Assembly (NCBI GenBank): GCA_023413135.1 | Contig: JAEZQK010000086.1 | Location: 1-14,849, forward strand | Origin: Bacillota bacterium | Lineage (GTDB): Bacteria; Bacillota; Clostridia; Christensenellales; Aristaeellaceae | DNA: 14,849 nt | Direction: 5' to 3' | Shown here: positions 8,501 to 14,829 of the stretch, piece after piece | How the letters are laid out: the number at the start of each line of letters is the position of its first letter | Position numbering within the stretch: the first letter of the stretch is position 1 | Program-made: the position numbers and the translations under genes | The notes under the pieces: model-generated | The model's database searches: none | The model's input: only the letters and a program-made list of their open reading frames with translations | What the model was told of the DNA's origin: nothing

Positions 8501-9072
8501 ACGCGGGTAAGATTCTCCCGGGTGCGTTCCAGCTTGCGCTCCGCCTCTTCCTTGCGGGCGCGGTATTTCATGATACCTGCCGCATCCTCAAATACCTGGC
8601 GGCGGTCCTCCCCCTTCTGGGAAAGGATCTCGTCGATGCGGCCCTGACCGATGATGGAATAACCTTCCCGGCCGATGCCCGTATCCCGGAAAAGGTCCAC
8701 CACATCCTTTAGGCGGCAGGCGGCTTTGTTAAGATAGTATTCGCTTTCGCCGTTGCGGTAGACACGGCGGGTAACCATCAGTTCCGTATAATCCACGGGA
8801 AGGGACTTGTCCTCATTGTCAAAAACCAGGGATACTTCGCAGTAGGCCATGGCCTTGCGCTTTTCGGTACCGCCAAATATGACGTCCTCCATTTTGGCGC
8901 CGCGCAGAAGCCTTGCGCTCTGCTCACCCAGCACCCAGCGCACGGCGTCGGCAATATTGCTCTTGCCGCTGCCGTTGGGGCCCACAATCCCGGTAATGCC
9001 CTGATTAAACACGATCTCCGTGCGCTGGGCAAAGGATTTGAACCCATATATCTCCAGCTTCTTCAGCCGCAT
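5509..9072 (-). CDS. smc: Chromosome partition protein SMC
   Basis: This is a complete 1187-residue SMC ATPase, the core of the bacterial condensin that works with ScpA and ScpB to compact and separate chromosomes. The N-terminal half of the ATPase head carries Walker A GPNGSGKSN (31-39) and DVIFGGT. Two long coiled-coil arms (about 170-510 and 680-1000, rich in Glu, Gln, Leu, Arg) flank a hinge at about 515-670 with GVVAML, GGALQNII and GGSMTGGS. The C-terminal head carries the ABC signature LLSGGERALTAIAILFA near 1090 and Walker B ILDEIEAALDEAN near 1122. Length is typical of the family and no frameshift is seen. The start at ATG 9072 has GGGAGGG 5 bases upstream and overlaps the last 10 bases of rnc, so the two are probably translationally coupled. 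scpA and scpB are not in the window. Confidence 0.98.
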   Translation of the reverse strand: MRLKKLEIYGFKSFAQRTEIVFNQGITGIVGPNGSGKSNIADAVRWVLGEQSARLLRGAKMEDVIFGGTEKRKAMAYCEVSLVFDNEDKSLPVDYTELMVTRRVYRNGESEYYLNKAACRLKDVVDLFRDTGIGREGYSIIGQGRIDEILSQKGEDRRQVFEDAAGIMKYRARKEEAERKLERTRENLTRVEDILDELSRHLEPLAKQAETARAYLMLAEQLKGLELNIFLLRHDKLKERLNSLAEAAAGVQAVLDQNDALLAGKMELRREMEDTLERMEADLLAARDTLMRLNDEWHEEKAARDKVNQRLESSRENSLRLLDESSRLEERYKELSALEESGEGGLNTQEEALQKDRETLVSEQEQLKEYLAEEEAREQELEEHKAAIMNAMNRLSNERTAQSRQQAIMAQMKERLTELLTSQADLMQKEAALESTYQKAVEQGEATRQSWLTLTKEAASLDEQVQALGASIGAKTSALQQSAGRQQAVESRLKLLEEMERAYEGYAQAVKKALTYAKAQGESKVRGVVAMLMRVPKHLETAIDMVLGGALQNIITEDEPTAKRVIDYLRQNQLGRATFLPMNTIRGRVLTREERSLLSMPGCLGVASELISFDPEYREIMENLLGRTVVAENLDAGIAIMRAGRQAFRLVTLSGDVMHSGGSMTGGSVQARAASLLGREREIEELRLSAGKLVKELQNQRQALEEMEKERVELKTLRNEAMGRVHQEEIAVARDQERVSSTRQEWDALKSRLQMTGSARQQLEEGIAQIEEDLEAISRRTGDASMDQEAMQQKTQELQQALASARHQVEKQRDAVTRHMLAVSGREHEIAGLKRDRQRLLEEIKHAKDNLERRHREIASLQESIRQDESSFARLEEAVASRHQAVATAQAGVDELESKRLAQQSSLRTLRDETESLQKEAAELKEKLHRTELNRTRVEADLTAMQERIWNEYELTYGGAEAYRAEKFDLSAGEKEAASLKEQIRALGTVNVNAIEEYVSTKERFDSLITQQQDLKKAEEDLGVLITKLLGQMEQQFIMQFNLMKGYFSETFVRLFGGGHAELKLTDPNDALNCGIEITAQPPGKKLQLLSLLSGGERALTAIAILFAMLKLKPTPFCILDEIEAALDEANINYFADYLSEYGKNTQFVVVTHRKGTMERCNALYGVAMEERGISKMVSVNLTEYAG

Positions 9073-9731
9073 GCAGACCCTCCCGAACCTTTGACATGTT
9101 CAAGCGCCTTTTTCGCGGCTTCCTGCTCCGCCTGGCGCTTGGTTTTTCCCCGGCCGCAAAAGGGCGGCAGCCCAGGCGCATTCACCTGGGCGGTAAAAAT
9201 GCGGTTGTGGGGCGGGCCTTCCGTTTCCAGCAGCAAATAGGTGGGCGCTTCCCGGCCCTGGGCCTGTATCCACTCCTGAAGTGCGCTTTTGGCATCCAGC
9301 GCGGGCGTCAGGCTTTCTTCCCCCGGCCAAAGTTTCTTGACCAGCGCCAGCGCCGTATCGATACCGCCGTCCAGGCATACCGCCGCCAGTACCGCCTCCA
9401 TGGCGTCGGCCAGGATGGAAGGGTTTTCCCTCCCCCCGTCCTGCTCCTGGGATTTGTTCATGATCAAGTGCTTTTGGAGGCCGATTTCCCCCGCCACCTT
9501 GGCGAGAGCCGCTTCGCACACCAGCAATGCCCGCCGGTGGGTCAAGCCGCCTTCGCTCATGGAAGGATATTTTTCATACAGGATGCGGGACATGCAGTAC
9601 TGCAGCACCGCGTCCCCCAGAAACTCCAGCCGCTGGTTGTCCTCGCCCCCGGCGGAAGGATGGGTCAGCGCCCGGCTAAGCAGCCCCTCGTTTATGAAGG
9701 TATACTTGAGGTTGTCCATCAATTCCTTCAA
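9063..9731 (-). CDS. rnc: Ribonuclease III
   Basis: This double-strand-specific endoribonuclease processes rRNA precursors and structured mRNAs. I place the start at TTG 9731, giving 222 residues, because a perfect AGGAGG at 9744-9739 lies 7 bases upstream; the nearest ATG codons are badly placed (9719 is too far, 9749 lies upstream of the site). The RNase III signature RLEFLGDAVL is at 34-43. The metal-binding acids corresponding to E. coli E41, D45, D114 and E117 are present as Glu36, Asp40, Asp109 and Glu112 (in LADAMEAVLAA). A double-stranded RNA binding domain follows from about 148 (ALQEWIQAQG) to 213 (GKTKRQAEQEAAKKALEHV). The residue matching E. coli E38 is Gln33. It overlaps smc by 10 bases. 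A stable hairpin lies immediately upstream, in its leader. Confidence 0.95.
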   Translation of the reverse strand: MKELMDNLKYTFINEGLLSRALTHPSAGGEDNQRLEFLGDAVLQYCMSRILYEKYPSMSEGGLTHRRALLVCEAALAKVAGEIGLQKHLIMNKSQEQDGGRENPSILADAMEAVLAAVCLDGGIDTALALVKKLWPGEESLTPALDAKSALQEWIQAQGREAPTYLLLETEGPPHNRIFTAQVNAPGLPPFCGRGKTKRQAEQEAAKKALEHVKGSGGSACG

Positions 9732-9744
9732 GCAAACTCCTCCT
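9732..9744 (-). promoter_or_regulatory. Ribosome binding site fixing a TTG start for rnc
   Basis: AGGAGG reads at 9744-9739 on the minus strand, followed by the 7-base gap AGTTTGC and then TTG at 9731. Full complementarity to the 16S rRNA tail with ideal spacing decides for this non-ATG start over the longer frame. Confidence 0.75.
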
Positions 9745-9750
9745 ATCATG

Positions 9751-9780
9751 AAAAGGCGCTGCCGAACAATCGGCAACGCC
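9751..9780 (-). terminator. Terminator-like hairpin in the acpP-rnc gap
   Basis: On the minus strand, GGCGTTGCCGA and TCGGCAGCGCC form an 11-bp stem (one G-U pair) with a TTGT loop at 9780-9755, followed by TTTT at 9754-9751. It lies 24 bp after the acpP stop and 19 bases before the rnc start. The short T tract fits a partial terminator, which would lower rnc-smc-ftsY expression relative to the abundant acpP product. An RNA-processing or stability role is also possible. Confidence 0.6.
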
Positions 9781-9803
9781 GGATACCTTTCCTGCCCGAT
9801 GGT

Positions 9804-10034
9804 TTAGTTTTGGTGTGCTTCGATGTAATCCACCACATCGCCCACTGTTTTGAGCCGAACGATGACCTCATCCTCCACCATGATGCCGAATTTGTCTTCC
9901 AAATCCATAATCATCACCATAATGTTGGCGCTGTCAGCCTTCAGGTCCTCCACCAGCTTGGCGTCGCGGGTCACTTTGCTGACGTCCATCCGCAGCTGTT
10001 TTGCGATCATGGGGGCTACCGTTTCAAATACCAT
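9804..10034 (-). CDS. acpP: Acyl carrier protein
   Basis: This 76-residue carrier holds growing fatty acyl chains on a 4'-phosphopantetheine attached to serine. The second in-frame ATG (10034) is chosen because AGGAGG at 10047-10042 lies 7 bases from it but only one base from the first ATG (10040). The attachment site is Ser35 in KADSANIMV, and the acidic helix IMDLEDKFGI (42-51) is typical. The recognition helix is unusual: where E. coli AcpP has Leu37, Asp38 and Glu41 after the serine, this protein has Ala36, Asn37 and Val40. Residue 30-31 context (VEDLKADS) and the C-terminal TVGDVVDYIE fit the family. It lies 58 bp after plsX. A terminator-like hairpin follows. A specialised carrier rather than the main fatty-acid ACP is possible but less likely in this position. 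Confidence 0.92.
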   Translation of the reverse strand: MVFETVAPMIAKQLRMDVSKVTRDAKLVEDLKADSANIMVMIMDLEDKFGIMVEDEVIVRLKTVGDVVDYIEAHQN

Positions 10035-10047
10035 GTCCATTCCTCCT
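10035..10047 (-). promoter_or_regulatory. Ribosome binding site fixing the acpP start
   Basis: AGGAGG at 10047-10042 is one base from ATG 10040 and 7 bases from ATG 10034. A one-base gap is too short for initiation, so translation should begin at 10034, two codons later than the longest frame. Confidence 0.75.
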
Positions 10048-10092
10048 ATTTTTCATGTGATGCCCTGCCCGTATAGATGAGTGCTGTATCAA

Positions 10093-11097
10093 TCAGGTTT
10101 GGGGAATGCTTGCCTGAATTTGCTTGTCGATGAGCCCTACTACATTGCCCTTGGCCATCAGCGACGCCTGGCGGATGGCACAGGCCATGGCGTGGCCGTT
10201 GCTGGAACCGTGGGCCTTCACCACCACACCTTGCACACCGAGCAGCGGCGCGCCGCCTACTTCGGAATAGTCCATGAGCTTTGCCACCCTGCGGAAGGCG
10301 GGCTTGGAGATCAAACCGCCGATCTTTCCCCGCAGGTCGGACAAAAGCTCCTTTTTGATGATATGCATCAGCGTGCCGGCTACGCCCTCCATGAACTTCA
10401 AAATCAGGTTGCCGGAAAAGCCGTCGCACACCATCACGTCCGCCTGGTCACCCGTGATGTCCCTGGCCTCGACATTGCCGACAAAATTGTAGGCGGCCTT
10501 TTCCATCATTGGGTAGGTGGCCTTTACCAGCGCGTTGCCCTTTTCTGCCTCCGCACCGATGTTTACAAGCCCCACCCTGGGATCGTCGATCTTCATCACC
10601 TGGTGCATGTAGATGGACCCCATCAGCCCGAACTGGTCCAGCCATTCCGGCTGGCAGTCCACATTGGCACCGCAGTCGATGAGAAGATAATAGCCCTTGC
10701 CGTTTGGCATCAGCGGTGCCAGAGCCGGCCTTTCAATGCCGGGGATGCGCCCCAGGCGGAACATGCCGCCCGCCAGCACCGCGCCGGTGGAACCAGCGGA
10801 AACAAAGCCGTCCGCTTCGCCTTCTTTCACGGCCAGCATGCCCATAACGATACCGGAGCCCTTTTTTTGGCGTATGGCCATCACGGGAGCATCATGGTTG
10901 GAAATGACCTCCGGCGTTTCGACGATCTTTACACGGCTTGCCACATTTTTGAGCTTATCCAGATACGGGGCCATGGCTTCCTGTACCCCGGCCAGCGTCA
11001 CATGAAGGTCGGGCATGGCGCGCAGCGCCTCCGCCGTACCCTCCACCGCCGCTTTAGGGGCAAAATCACCGCCCATGGCATCTACAAAAATACGCAT
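10093..11097 (-). CDS. plsX: Phosphate acyltransferase PlsX
   Basis: This 334-residue peripheral membrane enzyme makes acyl-phosphate from acyl-ACP, the first step of phospholipid synthesis in most Gram-positives; PlsY then acylates glycerol-3-phosphate. Family motifs are VDAMGGDFAP (5-14), FVSAGSTGAVLAGG (98-111), LIDCGAN (139-145), VCDGFSGNLILK, and GGAPLLGVQGVVVKAHGSS (split: GGAPLLG, VQGVVVKAHGSS). Length is normal. The start at ATG 11097 has only a modest GAAGG a few bases upstream. acpP, whose product supplies its substrate, follows after 58 bp. In Bacillus fapR precedes plsX and fabD-fabG lie between plsX and acpP; all three are missing here. No FapR operator was seen in the 64-bp upstream gap, which does contain a good promoter. 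Confidence 0.97.
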   Translation of the reverse strand: MRIFVDAMGGDFAPKAAVEGTAEALRAMPDLHVTLAGVQEAMAPYLDKLKNVASRVKIVETPEVISNHDAPVMAIRQKKGSGIVMGMLAVKEGEADGFVSAGSTGAVLAGGMFRLGRIPGIERPALAPLMPNGKGYYLLIDCGANVDCQPEWLDQFGLMGSIYMHQVMKIDDPRVGLVNIGAEAEKGNALVKATYPMMEKAAYNFVGNVEARDITGDQADVMVCDGFSGNLILKFMEGVAGTLMHIIKKELLSDLRGKIGGLISKPAFRRVAKLMDYSEVGGAPLLGVQGVVVKAHGSSNGHAMACAIRQASLMAKGNVVGLIDKQIQASIPQT

Positions 11098-11140
11098 GCG
11101 CCTTCGCCCTGCTTTCGTTTAACAAAAATAGAACAGGATG

Positions 11141-11170
11141 ATTGTAGCACACAAGGCGCAATCAATGCAA
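11141..11170 (-). promoter_or_regulatory. Sigma-A-like promoter of plsX-acpP
   Basis: On the minus strand TTGCAT (11170-11165) and TACAAT (11146-11141) are 18 bp apart, and the -10 is preceded by TGC, an extended -10. Transcription would start near 11134, about 37 bases before plsX. The -35 lies in the last codons of the upstream lipase-like gene. This promoter probably drives plsX-acpP and, by read-through, rnc-smc-ftsY. Confidence 0.55.
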
Positions 11171-12778
11171 GCTTGTTACTCGCTGCCCGGAATAGCCCTG
11201 ATGACGACGCGGCATAGGCCTGCGGGGCGCTATCAGCCTGCGGCGGTTGAAAAGGGCGCCCAGAGGAAGCGCTTCCTGCACAGCAGATGGAGCAAGCACC
11301 TCTTCGGGCAGCTCCAGCCACAGCCTTTGGGGCGGCGAACCGCTTTGCCAGATGGCGGGATGCAGCGATTCCACGCCGCGAAGCGCGATGTACTGGTAGG
11401 CCGAATGGCTCTTGCCCGGGCTGTTCTTGAGCACGTGGGGCCAATAGAGCATCTCGCCGATGGCGCGGGTGAACTCCGCGGGGCCTACCTCCTGCATGGC
11501 TGCCTCATACTCCGCCTGCAGCCCATCCAAACGCGCCTGGTCAAGATCGTGACCGGTTAGCGTGCGGTATGCCTTCTCCACCCTCAGGCGGACGGATTTC
11601 AAAAGACCCTGCTGGCTGGTTCCCGCCACAGCCATCATCTGTTTGATGGGCAGGATGCGGAAGCGTATCAGGTTCAGCGCGGAAAGCATATCCGCCATAG
11701 GCATCCCGGCCAGCGTCTGCAGATAGGCCATGCCGTATTCGATCAGCGTGGGCATATCCACCATGGGCCGCGTGAGCCTTTTTACAGCAGCACGGGCCTT
11801 TTGCGCTTCCGGCGTTTCCCGCCAGCCGTAAGCGGCGCGATACAGATGCTCCCCGGCAGGATACAGAAGGCACACGCCCAGGTGCATTTGCGCCCCGGCC
11901 CGCGGCACATAATCGTCGCTGTTGAGCACATGGTACAAAGGATAGGCTGCCGGGTCTTGGAGCGCGTTGCCCATCATCACCGTAGGGGAAGCAAATCCGT
12001 AGCCGACGATGTTTTCCGGCAGAACACCGCTTTCCCGGATCAAAAGATAGGTAAGCACCTGCATCACCGCGGCCCCCTGGCTGTGACCGGCAAGCCAAAG
12101 CTGGAAGCGGCTGTCATGATTCCGGGCTTCCTGAAGGATATGCGCCAGCGTCAGCTTGTCAAGGCCCAGCGCCCGGGCCGTTTCGGGAAACACAACGCGC
12201 TCCGCATTCCCGTCAAACTGCCGCGCCAGCTGCAAAAAGCCCTGATGCATGCCGTTTTCGCTGGCGAAACGGAAGTTTGAAAACCAATCGTAAAAGCGGC
12301 TTCCTGTACTGCGGAAACCTATGGCCACCACATAGCGGCCATCCTGGGCAGCCTTGACCATCATCACAGCCTTGCCTGTATCGCTCTGTTCCCGCTGGCG
12401 TATGGCAGAAAATACCTGTCGGACGGGATTCAGCTGCCGAAGGCTGGCCCTGGCCCTGTACACTGCCCACTTGTTGTACAAAAACTGCCGTGTCTCGCTC
12501 ACCTGGGCAGGGGATACGCCGCTTAAAAGCTTGTTGTCCACCTGAAAGTTGAAATCAGTCCAGCCCGCCCGCATCCAGTCACCAATGCGCAGATCCTGTG
12601 CGGTGGCGGAAAGCTCCAGCGACAGGCGCATCAGCTCCTGAGAAAAGGGGGGCCGCAGCTTGCCCCAGGGATCCTGCTCCCAGGGCAGAAAAAAAGGCGC
12701 GGTCCGGCTCAAATCCGCATAGGTCAACCGCCCCCGAACGGGGACGGGCAACCGGGGAATGGATCGAAACTGTGCCAT
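11162..12778 (-). CDS. Class 3 lipase-like alpha/beta hydrolase with unassigned flanks
   Basis: This encodes a 538-residue protein. The start at ATG 12778 has AGAAGG 6 bases upstream; an upstream TTG (12796) is less likely. The central part, about 140-320, matches class 3 lipases: the strand and oxyanion-type stretch VVAIGFRSTGS (150-160), DWFSNFRF (164-171), MHQGFL (177-182), and the nucleophile elbow GHSQG with Ser233. Asp289 in NSDDYVPR is the likely acid; the catalytic histidine is uncertain (His299 or His311 are candidates). The first 140 residues and the last 210 match nothing I recognise; the tail is basic (NRRRLIAPRRPMPRR, 511-525). No signal peptide or membrane helix is visible, so a cytoplasmic or inner-face location is inferred. 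Its own promoter lies upstream and plsX follows after 64 bp. Substrate is unknown; a phospholipid or acylglycerol is a guess from the family. Confidence 0.85.
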   Translation of the reverse strand: MAQFRSIPRLPVPVRGRLTYADLSRTAPFFLPWEQDPWGKLRPPFSQELMRLSLELSATAQDLRIGDWMRAGWTDFNFQVDNKLLSGVSPAQVSETRQFLYNKWAVYRARASLRQLNPVRQVFSAIRQREQSDTGKAVMMVKAAQDGRYVVAIGFRSTGSRFYDWFSNFRFASENGMHQGFLQLARQFDGNAERVVFPETARALGLDKLTLAHILQEARNHDSRFQLWLAGHSQGAAVMQVLTYLLIRESGVLPENIVGYGFASPTVMMGNALQDPAAYPLYHVLNSDDYVPRAGAQMHLGVCLLYPAGEHLYRAAYGWRETPEAQKARAAVKRLTRPMVDMPTLIEYGMAYLQTLAGMPMADMLSALNLIRFRILPIKQMMAVAGTSQQGLLKSVRLRVEKAYRTLTGHDLDQARLDGLQAEYEAAMQEVGPAEFTRAIGEMLYWPHVLKNSPGKSHSAYQYIALRGVESLHPAIWQSGSPPQRLWLELPEEVLAPSAVQEALPLGALFNRRRLIAPRRPMPRRHQGYSGQRVTSLH

Positions 12779-12816
12779 GCGCCGCCTTCTTTCCAATATA
12801 GAAAACCATTGCGCTT

Positions 12817-12845
12817 ATCATACCACGCAGCGGCAGGAGACACAA
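12817..12845 (-). promoter_or_regulatory. Sigma-A-like promoter of the lipase-like gene
   Basis: On the minus strand TTGTGT (12845-12840) and TATGAT (12822-12817) are separated by exactly 17 bp, with TGG just before the -10 (extended -10). Transcription would start near 12810, giving a leader of about 32 bases that contains the AGAAGG ribosome binding site. Confidence 0.6.
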
Positions 12846-12884
12846 GTCGGAGAACAGAATAGAAAAGAGGCTGGGGAAAAATCG

Positions 12885-12913
12885 TTGAATGATTACCGGA
12901 TGTTTTTTACATT
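12885..12913 (+). promoter_or_regulatory. Possible promoter of the WG-repeat gene
   Basis: TTGAAT (12885-12890) and TACATT (12908-12913) are 17 bp apart, each matching consensus at four of six positions. Transcription would start near 12920, about 60 bases before the start codon at 12980. It is the best spaced pair I found on this strand of the 201-bp divergent intergenic region. Confidence 0.3.
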
Positions 12914-12930
12914 TCAATTCGTTCTCATTG

Positions 12931-12950
12931 CGGTATATGGCGATATATGG
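12931..12950 (+). repeat. Tandem 10-bp repeat before the WG-repeat gene
   Basis: CGGTATATGG (12931-12940) is followed directly by CGATATATGG (12941-12950), differing at one base. One helical turn spacing would put both copies on the same DNA face, so a regulator site is conceivable; it may equally be chance. Confidence 0.45.
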
Positions 12951-12979
12951 GAATAAAACCTATGGGCGGGAGAAAAGCC

Positions 12980-14707
12980 ATGAAAAGAAGCGTTCTATTG
13001 GTTCTTGTCGTCTTTTTGCTTGCTATTTGGTTTCCGGCCTTCAGCAATTCCACCCCACTGAGGATTCCGCCCGGGGACCTTTCCCCTGTCACAGGCAGCC
13101 TTGCGCCCGGCGGAAAATTCCCCGTGTATTTGGGCCCAGGAAAAACATACCTGCGCCCGGCGGGCGGAAAAGCGGCCGTTTCTTCAAACGGCTGGGTGCT
13201 TTCCTTCGGCATGGAAAACGGCTGGACGATGATCGCCTATGAAGTATCCGATGGGCAGTATCGTTTCGGCTGGATCGAGGAAAAGTCAGCATCAAGCGAG
13301 CTGGCATTTGATTTGGTTCCCGCGGTAACCGCGCGGGATGCGATCTTCACCGACGACCCGCTGGGTGAAGCAAACCGGCTTGCTATACTCAAAAAAGATA
13401 CGTCTGTCATGCGTCTGGCCAGGATGGGCATCTGGGCTTATGTGGAGGCAGAGGCAGACGGCGTACCCGCGCGCGGGTTTGTGTTATCGGATGCCCTGAC
13501 CTATGCGGACAAGGCTGTTCAATATGCGGACTGCCTGTATCCCATACGGGTGGACGGCAAATGGGGCTATATGAACTACCAGGGTGAAATCATACTAAAG
13601 CCGCAATGGGCGTATGCTGAACAGTTCAGAGGCGCGGGATATGCCGTGGTGAGCGAGAAAGAGAACAATGATATAGGCGAAAGCGCCTACACGGATGGCA
13701 TCATCGACAAGTCTGGGGCTTATGCGGTGGATCCCCAGTATGGCTGCGCCGAGGGGCAGGATGGGTATTACTTCGGAGGTAAAGATACAGGGATCATCTG
13801 GTTAAGTGGCAAAAGTGGGCCGGACGGCTTTTTCGATGTGGCCAGCGGCTGTTTTTCCGGGATGCAATACAACTCCTATTTTTGCTGGGTGAGTGATGAA
13901 AAGCTGATTACCATCCTCTCGCCGAATGAGGAAGACGACTGGTGGAACTCTGTAGGCTTTGCGGACAGGACCACAGGTGAGTTGGCCATCCCTTATCAGT
14001 ATGGCCTGGCGGAGTGGTCCGGGTTTGAAGCAGGTTTCTCCTACGTAGAGCGTTATGAATCAGAAAACAGCAAGGCTACGCCGCTGATCATCAATAAACG
14101 AAATGAGGCGCTGCCGATGCCCAAGGGCATCATTCCCCTGGAAGGCTATCGATTTTCGGAGGAACGTCTTGTTGTAAAAGATACGAAAACAGGTCTGTAC
14201 GGCTATATCGATACTAATGGGAATCTTGTCATTGAAGCGAAATTTGACGAGGCCGATAATTTTTTCCGCGGCGTCGCAAAGGTAAAATTAAACGGCGAAA
14301 CGTGTTATATCGATAAAGAAGGCCGCTTTGTGAACTCTCCCAAGAAGGATGATTCGTCCGGAGAGGGTACAGATGTGGAAAACGTGACGCTGTTCTTTGG
14401 CAATGCTACGAACTGGGATGAATCCTGCGGCCTGATAGACGGGAAGGGTACGATCCTTGTACCCTTGGAGGCCGGCTACTCCTTTGATGAAAGCTTCGCC
14501 TTCGGCTATGACGAATATTTTGCCGAAGGCCTCCAGGTGCTGATCAAGGACGGCAAATACGGCTTCCTGGATACTGCGGGGAACGAGGCGGTTCCATTCA
14601 TATATGACGATGCGCAGAACTTCATTAACGGCCTGGCCTATGTGGAAAAGGACGGAAAAATGGCGTATATCGGCCATGACGGGAACATTGTATGGCGGGA
14701 GGAATAG
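12980..14707 (+). CDS. Secreted protein with two SH3-like domains and WG repeats
   Basis: This encodes a 575-residue exported protein. ATG 12980 is chosen because GGGAG lies 7 bases upstream and because it starts directly with a signal peptide (KR at 2-3, hydrophobic core about 4-18, cleavage near residue 22-24); the longer frame from 12947 adds residues lacking a good site. Residues about 43-110 and 112-175 look like two tandem SH3-like domains (GKTYLRPAGG...NGWTMI...FGWIEEK; KKDTSVMRLA...ARGFVLSDA). From 185 onward come WG-type beta repeats: DGKWGYMNYQGEIILKPQW (193-210), GIIDKSGAYAVDPQY (240-254), GLYGYIDTNGNLVIEAKFDEA split over 405-425, CGLIDGKGTILVPL (483-496), and DGKYGFLDTAGNEAVPFIYD (524-543). 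Such proteins are thought to bind extracellular or wall partners. The gene is divergent from the lipase-like gene; no neighbour indicates its ligand. Confidence 0.88.
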   Translation: MKRSVLLVLVVFLLAIWFPAFSNSTPLRIPPGDLSPVTGSLAPGGKFPVYLGPGKTYLRPAGGKAAVSSNGWVLSFGMENGWTMIAYEVSDGQYRFGWIEEKSASSELAFDLVPAVTARDAIFTDDPLGEANRLAILKKDTSVMRLARMGIWAYVEAEADGVPARGFVLSDALTYADKAVQYADCLYPIRVDGKWGYMNYQGEIILKPQWAYAEQFRGAGYAVVSEKENNDIGESAYTDGIIDKSGAYAVDPQYGCAEGQDGYYFGGKDTGIIWLSGKSGPDGFFDVASGCFSGMQYNSYFCWVSDEKLITILSPNEEDDWWNSVGFADRTTGELAIPYQYGLAEWSGFEAGFSYVERYESENSKATPLIINKRNEALPMPKGIIPLEGYRFSEERLVVKDTKTGLYGYIDTNGNLVIEAKFDEADNFFRGVAKVKLNGETCYIDKEGRFVNSPKKDDSSGEGTDVENVTLFFGNATNWDESCGLIDGKGTILVPLEAGYSFDESFAFGYDEYFAEGLQVLIKDGKYGFLDTAGNEAVPFIYDDAQNFINGLAYVEKDGKMAYIGHDGNIVWREE

Positions 14708-14775
14708 ATGTACCACTCCAAAACACAAATGCTTTGATGAATGTGGAAGCGCCGTTGACGATGTAGGGTGGGGGC

Positions 14776-14819
14776 GGGCGTTCGCCGTCCGTTTCAGACG
14801 CTACATTCGGCGAACGCCC
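14776..14819. repeat. Intergenic palindrome with GC-rich arms
   Basis: GGGCGTTCGCCG (14776-14787) and CGGCGAACGCCC (14808-14819) are perfect inverted copies around a 20-base centre. The match continues imperfectly outwards: GGGTGGGGGC on the left against the poly-C run and AACCC on the right. It resembles the dispersed palindromic repeats found between genes in many Clostridia. It lacks a T tract, so it is not an obvious terminator for the WG-repeat gene, although it is the only strong hairpin after it. The copy number in the genome cannot be judged here. Confidence 0.6.
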
Positions 14820-14829
14820 CCCCCCCCCC
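14817..14829. repeat. Poly-C run of 13 bases
   Basis: Thirteen consecutive C residues end the right arm of the palindrome and are followed by AACCC. Long homopolymers are prone to slippage and to sequencing or assembly error, so the true length is uncertain. A further short inverted repeat, CAACCC (14829-14834) and GGGTTG (14844-14849), reaches the window edge. Confidence 0.8.

Noticed and set aside
5509..9072. Repetitive-looking Gln/Glu/Leu/Arg-rich coding sequence that might suggest internal repeats.
   Set aside because: It is the normal heptad pattern of the two SMC coiled-coil arms.
9063..9731. RNase III residue Gln33 in place of the glutamate that is E38 in E. coli.
   Set aside because: The main metal ligands (Glu36, Asp40, Asp109, Glu112) are intact, and a Gln at this position occurs in other functional RNase III proteins, so I do not consider the enzyme inactive.
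9096..11217. Two long + strand open frames (326 and 378 codons) opposite rnc, acpP and plsX.
   Set aside because: They mirror highly conserved genes on the minus strand, have no supporting ribosome binding site that I can see, and show no domain. GC-rich coding DNA commonly leaves such antisense frames open.
14776..14829. The palindrome as the end of an insertion sequence or a CRISPR unit.
   Set aside because: There is no transposase, no target duplication and no repeated spacer structure within the window; only one palindrome copy is visible.
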